DNA of 13,198 nt from Bacteroidales bacterium (GCA_017554135.1 JAFZIX010000254.1:1-13198); one strand, 5' to 3'; positions 5,732 to 13,159 are shown, counted from the first letter of the stretch. The notes: generated from the letters alone by a model not told the origin. Program-made: numbers and translations.

Positions 5732-6559
5732 ATGGCAAAAGTTATTCTCATTACCGGTGCGAGCAGCGGGATCGGGCGCGATGCGGCTCTGAGGCTGGCC
5801 GGCCAGGGGCACAAGGTGTATGCCGCGGCTCGCAGGATGGATAAGTTGGAAGAGTTAGCCAGCGAGAAACAGGGCAATATCTTCCCTCTGGCCCTGGACA
5901 TAACCGACGAGGCGTCCATCGAGGCGGCCGTGCAGGCAGTCATCCAAAAGGAAGGGCGCATCGACGTGCTGGTGAACAATGCCGGGTTCGGATACTTCGG
6001 CCCTATCGAGACGGTTCCCATCGAGGAGGCCCGCAAGCAACTGGATGTCAACATCTTCGGGTTGGCAAGCCTGACGAAAAAGGTCCTTCCGTACATGCGG
6101 CAGAACGGCGGCGGGCGCATCATCAACATATCCTCCATCGCCGGCAGGATGACCGTGCCCTTCGGAGGATGGTACAATATCTCCAAGTATGCGGTGGAGG
6201 CTTTCAGCGATGCCCTGCGAATGGAGGTAAAGCCCTTTGGCATAAAGGTTTCCATAATCGAACCGGGCGGAATCAAGACTGCCTGGGGAGGAATCGCGGC
6301 CGACCATCTGGAGGAGTCTGCGGCGGGCAGCGCCTATGAGGAAAGGGCCGGCCGTTTCGCGCGCATCATCCGCAAGGGATACGGCGGAAACCTGCTTTCC
6401 CCGGCATCCCGGATCGCGAAGGCCATCTCCCGCGCCACCAACGCCAGAAGGCCGAAGTTGCGCTATAAAACAGGAACAGGATCCCACATCGGAATCCTGT
6501 TCCATGCAATCCTTCCCACGCGCTGGTGGGATGCAATCATCTGTAAATTCCTGGCCTAG
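5732..6559 (+). CDS. Short-chain dehydrogenase/reductase (SDR), full length
   Basis: A 275-residue classical SDR. The nucleotide-binding motif TGASSGIG is at residues 8-15, NNAG at 82-85, Asn107, catalytic Ser135 (NISSIAG), and Tyr148/Lys152 in YNISK, so the Asn-Ser-Tyr-Lys tetrad is complete. AARR near residue 33 after the second strand suggests NADP(H) preference. The C-terminal part (VSIIEPGGIKTAW and beyond) is the variable substrate region; the substrate is not predictable. The start is 2 nt after the barrel gene's stop with no promoter of its own, so it is the last gene of the lipoprotein-barrel-SDR operon. Its stop overlaps the convergent PorV/PorQ-like gene by 4 nt. The truncated copy at 2997 matches its first ~36 codons. 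Confidence 0.93.
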   Translation: MAKVILITGASSGIGRDAALRLAGQGHKVYAAARRMDKLEELASEKQGNIFPLALDITDEASIEAAVQAVIQKEGRIDVLVNNAGFGYFGPIETVPIEEARKQLDVNIFGLASLTKKVLPYMRQNGGGRIINISSIAGRMTVPFGGWYNISKYAVEAFSDALRMEVKPFGIKVSIIEPGGIKTAWGGIAADHLEESAAGSAYEERAGRFARIIRKGYGGNLLSPASRIAKAISRATNARRPKLRYKTGTGSHIGILFHAILPTRWWDAIICKFLA

Positions 6560-7431
6560 AACCGCACTCCGGCGCTGATGGCGAAACTTCCGCCGAGGAC
6601 ATCGGAGGCGAAGAGGTAGGCGGCATCGAGGGTAAAGCCGCTATAGCGGAGGCCGAGGCCGGCGGATGCGTACGTGGGGATGATGCTGTCGCCACCATAG
6701 TGGTAGCCGGCGCGGGCGCAGACCATCCCGGACCAGCAGTACTCTACCCCCGCGCCGGCGGCAAGAGCCCCGCTGAAATAGGAATCCACCCTGGCCCTGG
6801 CGGAAATGACGTTATCCTCCGTTAATTCATAGGCATATCCGGCGCTGGCGATGAGAGCCGACGGCAGGCTGTATTCGCCGGTGGCCTGCGACTTGACTTT
6901 CTGGCCGACGGAGGATACTCCCGCCGCGAAGTCAAGGCCGCTGAACTTGCCGGCCACGAACACATCCGCGGCAATCGCGCTGTTGGAATAATTCTTCGCC
7001 GGCTGCTCCTGCGCATACTTCACGTTGACACCGACGGCCAGTTGGTCGAGGATGGCATAACTCACCCCGGCGTTCACCATCATCTCGGTGGGATTGTAAT
7101 CGGTGGCGACGTCATCGATATAAAGTTTCTCGCCAGTTCCATGCACGAAGGAAAGGGAATAGCCGAGTTTGTCCAGACTGCTTGCAAAACCGCCCCCTAT
7201 ATACTTGGTGGCGCTGAGTTGCGGCATGTAGTTCTGGTAAGACACCCCGCCCCCCAGTTTGACGCCGCTCAAAGGGAGGGTGGCGGAAGAGGATACCCTC
7301 GTGCCGCCCATGCCTATCGACGCGGGATTGTAGTCCAGTTGAGTAAAGGGCAGGGCCTCGGAAACAGGCCCCTGGGCCAGTGCTGCCGCCGGTATCAGGC
7401 AGGCCGCCAGTATCATATATATCCTTCTCAT
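6556..7431 (-). CDS. PorV/PorQ-like outer-membrane protein
   Basis: A 291-residue outer-membrane protein with signal peptide (MRRIYMILAACLIPAAALA, cleavage before QG). The mature N-terminus LDYNPASIGMGGTRVS and the run of Gly- and aromatic-rich strands ending FAISAGVRF resemble the PorV/PorQ family of FadL-like barrels. Known relatives: PorV is the T9SS outer-membrane subunit that shuttles cargo carrying C-terminal sorting domains, and PorQ is part of the attachment complex. This protein is shorter than typical PorV (~390) or PorQ (~330-340). Its ATG overlaps the stop of the T9SS-sorted subtilase by 4 nt, so the two are translated together. I infer a dedicated partner for that protease, either in delivery or in anchoring; a generic barrel cannot be excluded. 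Confidence 0.7.
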   Translation of the reverse strand: MRRIYMILAACLIPAAALAQGPVSEALPFTQLDYNPASIGMGGTRVSSSATLPLSGVKLGGGVSYQNYMPQLSATKYIGGGFASSLDKLGYSLSFVHGTGEKLYIDDVATDYNPTEMMVNAGVSYAILDQLAVGVNVKYAQEQPAKNYSNSAIAADVFVAGKFSGLDFAAGVSSVGQKVKSQATGEYSLPSALIASAGYAYELTEDNVISARARVDSYFSGALAAGAGVEYCWSGMVCARAGYHYGGDSIIPTYASAGLGLRYSGFTLDAAYLFASDVLGGSFAISAGVRF

Positions 7432-9887
7432 ACTTTTACGACTGTCTTTTTATAGGTTTTACCGTTGTAGGTGATGGTGACGTAATACCGCCCGGGGGCA
7501 AGGCCGGCCGTATCGATAGTAAGCGGGTCGAATCCGCTGAATGTCCTGGTCTCTTCATACACCACCCTGCCGGTGGAGTTGACTATGCGGACATGGGTTT
7601 CCGCGGGTTCCTCCGTGCGTATGGTCAGTTCTTTGGTGACCGGGGATGGATAAGTTTCGGCATGGTCGTCGGGATCCTCCTTCACCAGCACGGGCACTGA
7701 GCAGATGCCGGTCTTGTCGCCGTCGCTGGCGGTGATCCGCACCTCCGCGACGCCGCCCTTGGTGGCCCTGACGCGAATGCTGGTGCCCTGGACGATGACT
7801 CCGGCTATGCTTGTGTTGCTGCTGCCGACGTAGTATTCCATGGGGTCTCCTTCGGGATCCCGGAAAATGCTGCTGAACGGGATATTGACCCCGGTGCCTA
7901 TGCCGTAGAGGATTATATTATCCGGCTGTTTGACTACCTCCGGTGCTTTATTGTCGGGGGTGGTGACGGATTTTACTCCGGACGAGACCGAATAGTTGCG
8001 GGACCTGTCGTAGGCGAAGATGGAGACGTAGTAGGTGGTCGAATATGCGAGATCATCTATCGTGGCTGTCAGCTCAGCACCGACGGAAGCGGTTCCCGTC
8101 CTGAAATCCAGCATGCTCACGCCAGACGCGAGGGAGGATGGAGTGCTGCTTGCCACCCGGTCGGCATTCTGGCCTATCAGGACCCTGATGCCGACTGCCT
8201 TGGTGTCATCGGCATCGGTCGGAACCGTCCATTTCAGGGTCACCTTTTTGCGGACCGGGGTGAGGGAGAAATTGCTGACTTTGTCCGGGGCGATGGTCGA
8301 GGGCGGAACGCCAAGGTTGAACGAACCGAGCGCGTCCAGCGCAGGGCCGATATGGGTCTTGCTGGTCTCGTAAGCCTTGTTCGCGCCGTCCAGCAGAAGA
8401 TGCTTCAGTTCTGTATTGGTGAATTCGGGGCCGCCGAAATACGACACCAGCAATGCCGCCACGCCGCTCACGTGCGGGCAGGCCATCGAAGTGCCACCCA
8501 TATACCCGTAACTCTGGTAGGCTTCGTTGGCGTCGTATGTGCTCTGATAGAGGTTGAAGATGTTACCGCGGCTATTACCGACTTCATCCGTTTCATTGCC
8601 GAATCCACGGCCGTAAAGATCCCCGCCGGGCGCTGCAATATCCACCCAGTTGCCGTAATTGGTATACCAGGTAGGCTTCCAGTCCGGACCGGAGGCTCCC
8701 ACTGCTATCACGGGTTCATAATCCGCAGGAACTCCGTAGGGGATGGCATCGTTGCCGGCGGCGAATATCACCACACCGCCCTTCATGGGGGAATCGGGGA
8801 GTTGGTTGCCATAGTTGTCGCATCCGGCACGGGCGATGAAATAGTCGATGCCCTCTTTTTCGTAGTCTTCTATCGAATCGTTCTGGGCATCCTGCAAACC
8901 CTTGGAGGTGATATCTCCATGCTCGTCGTATTCATAACTATGCCCCCAACTATTCTGGCAGATGACGGCTCCGTGGTCCGCGCCCCATTTGATGGCGCGC
9001 ATAAAGCCGGAACCCTCGGCAACCTCATCCTCTCCGATGAACACCTGGCAACTCAAGATTTTGACTCCGGGGATGCCGGCCGCATAATCTCCCCCCGCGA
9101 TGCCGGCGACGCCTACTCCGTTGTTGCGGATGGCGGCGATGATGCCTGCCACGTGGGTGCCGTGGGCATCTCCGGTTATTCTGGTGGTGTTATTCACGAA
9201 ATCGTAACTGCCGTTCTTCCCTGCGGGGATGCAGTTGGCGGCAATATCCGGATGACTCAGGTCGACTCCGCCATCCACTACGGACACTATAACATCACTG
9301 CTGCCGGTGGTGTAAAAATCCCATACATCCGCCACGTTGATGCTGGCACCCTCGTTCGAGGAGTACACCGTCTTGCCTTCTTTGATGGTCATGTTGATGG
9401 AGCGGTCGTTGTAGAGATCCCACTGCCAATGGAAGTAAGGATCGTTGGGAAGGCCCAGGCGCTTGATTTTGCGGGGCTTGCATATCTTCTCCACTCCGTC
9501 TACGGCACTCAGTGCATCCCCGGCCTTGACCAGGGCTCTGGAACTGTCGTATCTTACGATATACCATCTGTGGAGGCCATCCTCGCGGGTGCGGGGCTCA
9601 AACTCGCCGGCATAGGGGTAGAGCCTTTCGTATGATACTATGCAGAGATCGTCGATGGCATCGTTGAAACTCTGGGATTTAGTGTAGATTTTATTCTCTT
9701 CCGTCGCCCCCTCCAGGATTTCCACAAGGGAATCATCTACCTTGATTATTGCGCTTTTAATCAGATCGCTTTCGTTGGTTTGCCCGCCGGCAGCGGTTTC
9801 GGGGACGGGCACCTCGCGGAACTCGACCTTGGCGCAAGCCACAACTGCCGTACAGACCAGCAGGGCGATCAATGATTTAACTTTCAT
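7428..9887 (-). CDS. Subtilase (S8) surface protease with lipobox and T9SS sorting domain
   Basis: An 819-residue S8 serine endopeptidase. Order: signal peptide with possible lipobox VVAC (Cys18); an I9-like propeptide region (about 75-140); the catalytic domain (about 145-530) with Asp205 (VVDGGVD), His242 (HGTHVAG), oxyanion Asn379 (AAGND) and Ser467 (GGTSMACPH); a fibronectin type III domain (about 537-643); an Ig/cadherin-like domain with DPEGDP (about 650-735); and a type A T9SS C-terminal sorting domain (about 745-819: YPSPVTKELTI, GRVVYEE, LAPGRYYVTI, ending TYKKTVVKV). The active-site set is complete. It is probably secreted across the outer membrane by T9SS and held at the surface or released. 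Carrying both a lipobox and a sorting domain is odd. It starts 7 nt after the regulator gene and overlaps the PorV/PorQ-like gene by ATGA, so it is the middle gene of the operon. Confidence 0.93.
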   Translation of the reverse strand: MKVKSLIALLVCTAVVACAKVEFREVPVPETAAGGQTNESDLIKSAIIKVDDSLVEILEGATEENKIYTKSQSFNDAIDDLCIVSYERLYPYAGEFEPRTREDGLHRWYIVRYDSSRALVKAGDALSAVDGVEKICKPRKIKRLGLPNDPYFHWQWDLYNDRSINMTIKEGKTVYSSNEGASINVADVWDFYTTGSSDVIVSVVDGGVDLSHPDIAANCIPAGKNGSYDFVNNTTRITGDAHGTHVAGIIAAIRNNGVGVAGIAGGDYAAGIPGVKILSCQVFIGEDEVAEGSGFMRAIKWGADHGAVICQNSWGHSYEYDEHGDITSKGLQDAQNDSIEDYEKEGIDYFIARAGCDNYGNQLPDSPMKGGVVIFAAGNDAIPYGVPADYEPVIAVGASGPDWKPTWYTNYGNWVDIAAPGGDLYGRGFGNETDEVGNSRGNIFNLYQSTYDANEAYQSYGYMGGTSMACPHVSGVAALLVSYFGGPEFTNTELKHLLLDGANKAYETSKTHIGPALDALGSFNLGVPPSTIAPDKVSNFSLTPVRKKVTLKWTVPTDADDTKAVGIRVLIGQNADRVASSTPSSLASGVSMLDFRTGTASVGAELTATIDDLAYSTTYYVSIFAYDRSRNYSVSSGVKSVTTPDNKAPEVVKQPDNIILYGIGTGVNIPFSSIFRDPEGDPMEYYVGSSNTSIAGVIVQGTSIRVRATKGGVAEVRITASDGDKTGICSVPVLVKEDPDDHAETYPSPVTKELTIRTEEPAETHVRIVNSTGRVVYEETRTFSGFDPLTIDTAGLAPGRYYVTITYNGKTYKKTVVKV

Positions 9888-9894
9888 TTATTCT

Positions 9895-10605
9895 TCAGCG
9901 TTTTACCAGCCAGTGCCCGCCTTTGTCGGGACCGACGCGGAGTAGCGCTCCGGTTTGTTTAAGTTTGGCGATGTGTTTTTCTACCCCCTTGGCAGAGATT
10001 CCGAGGATCTCCGCAAGTTCCGCGGTGGTGTAGCGCGGATGGAGGCTCAGGATATCCAGGATGCGGGTGGAGTTCTTGATGGGGAGATCCTTTGGAACGG
10101 TCGCTTCGGCTTTGGGTGCGGCGGATATCTTTGGCTCGATACCGAATTCTATCAGTATCATATTCATCAGCAATCCGGCCACCAGACCGTTCCCTTTGGG
10201 CCAGAGATTGGCCTCCTGTACCTTGTTCTGGATTGCCTTGGCGGCCTGTTTCAGGCCCTCATCCTTCAGGGTACGGGCGTGCATGCGGGCCTCGTTCGCC
10301 TCATGGCAGATTGCCTGCAGGGCGGCCTCGTCGCTGACCCTGTCGCAGTCGAAACCGTAACTTTTCAAAGCCTTGGCCGCCAGGAGTTTGATGCGGTATG
10401 CGCTCCACACCTGGTGCCCCTCGGCATCCTTGATCGCGGCATCGTAAGCAGCCTTCATGTCCAGATTGAGGAGTTGCTCCGCGATGGTCTTGCCCTCGCT
10501 GCTGACCCCATGGTCCAGCAGGCGGGTATTCTGCGCCAAAGTCAGCGTAGAACCCTCCCTGGCCGTGGAATTGGTTATAAGTGTATATAATTTCGTCTTG
10601 TCCAT
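9895..10605 (-). CDS. Winged-helix regulator heading the subtilase operon
   Basis: A 236-residue protein. I start it at 10605 (MDKTKLYTLITN) because a TATATTTG box ends 7 nt upstream; the longer open frame to 10716 runs through the promoter. The last ~60 residues form a winged helix-turn-helix: STRILDILSLHP, TTAELAEILGIS, VEKHIAKLKQTGALLRVG and the wing PDKGGHWLVK, as in the C-terminal DNA-binding domains of RecG-like and Fic-associated regulators. Residues ~35-165 are mostly helical with no recognised domain and may sense a signal or dimerise. It lies 7 nt ahead of the protease gene. A 20-bp palindrome overlapping its promoter suggests autoregulation. An AMPylation (Fic) or helicase domain is not present, so it is not one of those enzymes. 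Confidence 0.75.
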   Translation of the reverse strand: MDKTKLYTLITNSTAREGSTLTLAQNTRLLDHGVSSEGKTIAEQLLNLDMKAAYDAAIKDAEGHQVWSAYRIKLLAAKALKSYGFDCDRVSDEAALQAICHEANEARMHARTLKDEGLKQAAKAIQNKVQEANLWPKGNGLVAGLLMNMILIEFGIEPKISAAPKAEATVPKDLPIKNSTRILDILSLHPRYTTAELAEILGISAKGVEKHIAKLKQTGALLRVGPDKGGHWLVKR

Positions 10606-10612
10606 TAGTTTA

Positions 10613-10620
10613 CAAATATA
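10613..10620 (-). promoter_or_regulatory. -7 box of the regulator-subtilase-PorV/Q-like operon
   Basis: TATATTTG on the minus strand ends 7 nt upstream of the ATG at 10605. It overlaps the palindrome at 10618-10637 by 3 bases. A -33 TTG is not evident. Confidence 0.55.
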
Positions 10621-10637
10621 ACGATTTTCATCGTTAT
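10618..10637. promoter_or_regulatory. 20-bp palindrome between divergent promoters, candidate operator
   Basis: ATAACGAT (10618-10625) and ATCGTTAT (10630-10637) are perfect 8-bp arms around TTTC. It lies in the space between the minus-strand -7 box (10613-10620) and the plus-strand -7 box (10643-10650), where a bound dimer would block both. The adjacent winged-helix protein is the obvious candidate ligand; this is inference from position and symmetry. Confidence 0.55.
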
Positions 10638-10642
10638 TGTTG

Positions 10643-10650
10643 TATCTTTG
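10643..10650 (+). promoter_or_regulatory. -7 box of the decayed outer-membrane-protein gene
   Basis: TATCTTTG lies 9 nt before the ATG at 10660 and is divergent from the regulator promoter. It is intact although the gene behind it is broken. Confidence 0.5.
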
Positions 10651-10659
10651 CTTTTCGGA

Positions 10660-10870
10660 ATGAAACGCTCCGCGCTCATACTCGCACTGCTTTTGATACC
10701 GCGGCCTGTGGCTCACCCGTCCGGAAAAATTTCAGCGCCGACTCATCGCCGGCGCCGATATCAGGCTCTGCCAATCCGCCTCCCTCAATCTCTACTACAT
10801 GTTCAAAACGGCCTACCCTTCGCGCTCGGACATCAACGTCCTCGGCCTGGGGCTGACCGTCAATCTCTAG
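10660..10870 (+). pseudogene. Remnant of an outer-membrane beta-barrel gene (internal deletion and frameshift)
   Basis: ATG at 10660 opens a signal-peptide-like start, MKRSALILALLLIP, then loses sense (basic, proline-rich). In the +1 frame, after a TGA, the sequence reads YRGLWLTRPEKFQRRL, then AGADIRL, SLNLYYMFKTAYP and INVLGLGLTVNL before TAG at 10868-10870. That is a typical last beta-hairpin of an outer-membrane barrel. So the beginning and the end of one gene survive in different frames with the middle missing. It sits divergent to the regulator, sharing the palindrome region, and its end overlaps the convergent fabG stop by 2 nt. It may once have been co-regulated with the protease operon. 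The alternative, an unrelated small ORF of ~85 codons in frame 0, is unlikely given its composition. Confidence 0.65.
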
Positions 10871-11604
10871 CAATACAGTCCGCCGTTGACGGCGATGACC
10901 TGGCCGGTGACATAGGATGAGAGGTCGCTGGCGAGGAAGAGCGCCGCGTTGGCGATGTCCTCGGGGGTGCCGCCGCGCTTGAGGGGGATGGCCTTGATGT
11001 ATTCCTCCCGGACTGCTTCGGGCAGGGCGTTGGTCATGTCGGAAATGATGAAGCCGGGGGCGATGGCGTTGGCGCGGATGCCGCGGGATCCCATCTCCTT
11101 CGCGACCGATTTCGCCATGGCGATGAGGCCTGCCTTCGTGGCGGCGTAGTTCACCTGCCCGGGGTTGCCCATCTGGCCGGCAATGGATGCCATGTTGATG
11201 ATGCTGCCGCTTCTAGTGCGGGCCATCGCGGGCACTACCGCATGCATGAAGTTGAAGGCGGATTTCATGTTGACCGCGATCACGGCGTCCCACTGCTCCT
11301 CGGTCATGCGCATGACGAGGCCGTCTTTGGTGATGCCGGCGTTGTTGACGAGGATGTCGATCTTGCCGAAGTCGGCAAGTATCTGCTCCACAATTTGTTG
11401 CGTTTGTTCGAAGTTGGCCGCGTTGCTTTCGTAGGCCTTGACTTTGTGGCCAAGGGCCGCGATTTCCGCGACTGTATCCTGGTTCACCACGAGGTCGGTG
11501 AATGCGATGTCGGCGCCTTCTGCCGCGTATTTAAGGGCGATGGCTTTGCCGATTCCTCTGGATGCGCCCGTGATGAGGGCGACTTTTCCGTCTAGTAGTC
11601 CCAT
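10867..11604 (-). CDS. fabG: 3-oxoacyl-[acyl-carrier-protein] reductase FabG
   Basis: A 245-residue SDR of the FabG type, the standard length. Motifs: TGASRGIG (12-19), NNAG (87-90), Asn112, Ser140 (NMASIAG), Tyr153 and Lys157 (YAATK), and the C-terminal SSYVTGQVIAVNGGLY typical of FabG. The enzyme reduces 3-oxoacyl-ACP with NADPH in the elongation cycle of fatty-acid synthesis, in the cytosol. Pro-Gly-Gln-Val before the tyrosine and SRGIRANAIAPGFI also fit this subfamily. No promoter box is seen upstream; a pair of short repeats separates it from the aminopeptidase gene, so it may be read from that gene's promoter. It is not closely related to the other SDR in this window. Other SDR reductases of PHB type share these motifs, but FabG is the best reading. 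Confidence 0.9.
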   Translation of the reverse strand: MGLLDGKVALITGASRGIGKAIALKYAAEGADIAFTDLVVNQDTVAEIAALGHKVKAYESNAANFEQTQQIVEQILADFGKIDILVNNAGITKDGLVMRMTEEQWDAVIAVNMKSAFNFMHAVVPAMARTRSGSIINMASIAGQMGNPGQVNYAATKAGLIAMAKSVAKEMGSRGIRANAIAPGFIISDMTNALPEAVREEYIKAIPLKRGGTPEDIANAALFLASDLSSYVTGQVIAVNGGLYC

Positions 11605-11620
11605 ATATTGTTGTTTTTAG

Positions 11621-11669
11621 ATTCCTTCGCTGCGCTCGGAATGACAGTGGCTGCGCTCGGAATGACAGT
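11621..11669. repeat. Tandem short intergenic repeat (REP-like)
   Basis: The 19-base unit CTGCGCTCGGAATGACAGT occurs at 11630-11648 and 11651-11669 (period 21). The first copy is preceded by ATTCC, making the imperfect palindrome ATTCC...GGAAT (11621-11642). The last base overlaps the aminopeptidase stop codon. This type of GGAATGACA element recurs between genes in many bacterial genomes. Confidence 0.6.
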
Positions 11670-12508
11670 TAGTCGGCTGCCATAGCCGCTTCCACGTCGT
11701 CCGGGGAGGCGGGGAGGCGGGGGCCGCCGAGGCGGCGGGCGCCGGTTTCCGTCACCAGAACATCATCTTCGAGGCGGATGCCGCCGAAATCGAAATATCC
11801 TTCTTCCAGGGCGGCGTAGTTCACGAACGGGCGGCCCTCCTTCTTCCAGAGCCGGATGAGGTCCGGGATGAAGTAGATGCCGGGCTCGTCGGTGATGACA
11901 TTGCCAGGCACCAGCCTGCGGGCCATGCGCAGCGAACGCAGCCCGAGCTGGGTAGAACGCTTCTGGTCGGGATCGTATCCCACCAGATCCTCACCCAAAT
12001 CCTCCATATCATGCACGTCCAGGCCCATGTTATGACCAAGGCCGTGGGGCATGAAGAGACCTGCGGTGCCGGCGGCCACCATCTCGTCGAGATCGCCCTT
12101 CACCAGTCCCAACTGGCTGAGACGGTCGAGCATCAGGCGGGCGACGGCGAGGTGCACGTCACGATAGGCGGTGCCGGGTTTGGTCAGGGAGAACGCCAGT
12201 TCGTGGCAGTCATATACTATGCTGTAGATATCCCTCTGCTTGGGGGTATACTTGCCGCCGGTGGGATAGGTGCGGGTGAAGTCGGATGCGTAGTGCGAGT
12301 TGCTCTCCGCGCCGGCATCGATCACCATCAGTTTGCCGGGTTCGATGGGGAAGGCGTGCCCGTGGTTGTGGAAGACCTCCCCGTGCTGTGTAAGGATGGT
12401 GGCGAAACTTACTCCCCACCCTTCCGCGAGGGTAACCCCTTCCATCTCACCTACAATCTCCTGTTCCACCCTACCAAGGCGGATGCCCTTGCGGGCGGTG
12501 GTGTGCAT
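11669..12508 (-). CDS. pepP: Aminopeptidase P, C-terminal catalytic part downstream of an in-frame stop
   Basis: A 279-residue pita-bread (M24B) metallopeptidase domain. The five metal ligands of aminopeptidase P are visible: Asp in VIDAGAES, Asp in ASDFTRTYP, His in GLGHNMGLDVHD, Glu in ITDEPGIYF and Glu in GIRLEDDVL. The family removes an N-terminal residue preceding proline, using two Mn(II) ions, in the cytosol. The ATG at 12508 is the first usable start after a TAA at 12611-12613 in the same frame; 34 further sense codons between them (KPSEALIRAIISIRLVK and on) clearly belong to this protein. Starting at 12508 removes the first helix of the catalytic domain, so the fragment alone is unlikely to fold well. 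It continues the frame of the N-terminal part exactly, so this is one gene with a nonsense codon. Confidence 0.85.
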   Translation of the reverse strand: MHTTARKGIRLGRVEQEIVGEMEGVTLAEGWGVSFATILTQHGEVFHNHGHAFPIEPGKLMVIDAGAESNSHYASDFTRTYPTGGKYTPKQRDIYSIVYDCHELAFSLTKPGTAYRDVHLAVARLMLDRLSQLGLVKGDLDEMVAAGTAGLFMPHGLGHNMGLDVHDMEDLGEDLVGYDPDQKRSTQLGLRSLRMARRLVPGNVITDEPGIYFIPDLIRLWKKEGRPFVNYAALEEGYFDFGGIRLEDDVLVTETGARRLGGPRLPASPDDVEAAMAAD

Positions 12509-12610
12509 CTTCTGCCCCAGTACGCAGGCGGCGTCGATCTCTGCGATTTCCTCGTGGGTTTTGACCAGGCGGATGCTGATGATGGCGCGGATGAGGGCCT
12601 CGGAGGGTTT

Positions 12611-13045
12611 TTATTTGCCCAGGCTCTGGAGTTTGTATGTGTTGTACCAGCGGGACGGGGGGATGCTGTGGATCTTGCGTCCCTGCACGATAGCCTGGCT
12701 GACTGCCCAGTCGAGTTTGGCGTAGGGTTCGCTGTTGGCGATGCCGACTTTCGCGGCCTGCTCCGCCACGGAGGGCTGGGGCCCGGTCCAGATGATATCG
12801 TCGATGCTGAAATCGTCGGCGTAGAGGGTTTCCTTGCCGGAATCCAGGTCGATGACCGCCGCCATTCTGGGCTCGTCCAGACCGAAATAGTAGAGCCAGG
12901 TGCTGTCCTGGCGGAACTTGTAGCAATTGTCTTTATATTGGGCCGGGGCTTCCGCGTTGCCGATGAAGACCGCGATGCCGCTTTCGCCCTTCAGAAGTTG
13001 CCGCAGCTGGTTGCGGCGCGAGGTATAGGTTTCCTTACTGAACAT
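12611..13045 (-). CDS. pepP: Aminopeptidase P, N-terminal part ending at an in-frame TAA
   Basis: The aminopeptidase P N-terminal (AMP_N) domain, 144 residues from ATG at 13045 (MFSKETYTSRRNQL). Recognisable are the RRNQLRQLL helix, GIAVFIGNAEAP, YKFRQDSTWLYYFG and AAVIDLDSGKETLYAD, then the linker to SIPPSRWYNTYKLQSLGK and TAA. I chose 13045 because a TATCTTTG box (13060-13053) lies 7 nt upstream; an open frame extends to 13132 without homology. The family's N-terminal domain supports oligomerisation and shapes the active site but has no catalysis of its own. Joined to the part below, the gene would span 458 codons, the normal length. Other genes here end in TAA, so the codon is not reassigned. 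It may be a recent pseudogene or a base-calling error. Confidence 0.85.
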   Translation of the reverse strand: MFSKETYTSRRNQLRQLLKGESGIAVFIGNAEAPAQYKDNCYKFRQDSTWLYYFGLDEPRMAAVIDLDSGKETLYADDFSIDDIIWTGPQPSVAEQAAKVGIANSEPYAKLDWAVSQAIVQGRKIHSIPPSRWYNTYKLQSLGK

Positions 13046-13052
13046 AGTATTG

Positions 13053-13060
13053 CAAAGATA
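13053..13060 (-). promoter_or_regulatory. -7 box of the aminopeptidase P gene
   Basis: TATCTTTG on the minus strand ends 7 nt before the ATG at 13045. A -33 element is not evident upstream. Confidence 0.5.
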
Positions 13061-13112
13061 ATAATTTCTGCCGAAAAAGGCCCCCATGCCGGTCGCGCCC
13101 CTCCGCCCCTCA

Positions 13113-13131
13113 TGCCGGACCCGATCCGGCA
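13113..13131. repeat. Short palindrome in the intergenic region
   Basis: TGCCGGA (13113-13119) and TCCGGCA (13125-13131) form perfect 7-bp arms around CCCGA. It resembles the dispersed TGCCGGA...TCCGGCA intergenic elements found in many genomes. Confidence 0.55.
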
Positions 13132-13159
13132 CCCCCTCTCACCCCTACACATTATCTAG

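Noticed and set aside
8352..9635. A 427-codon open frame antisense to the subtilase gene
   Set aside because: The opposite strand encodes a clear S8 protease with all catalytic motifs; this frame has no signal, promoter or family features and is the shadow expected in GC-rich coding DNA.
12011..13159. A 382-codon open frame antisense to the aminopeptidase gene
   Set aside because: It is opposite a recognisable M24B peptidase on the minus strand and has no domain of its own.
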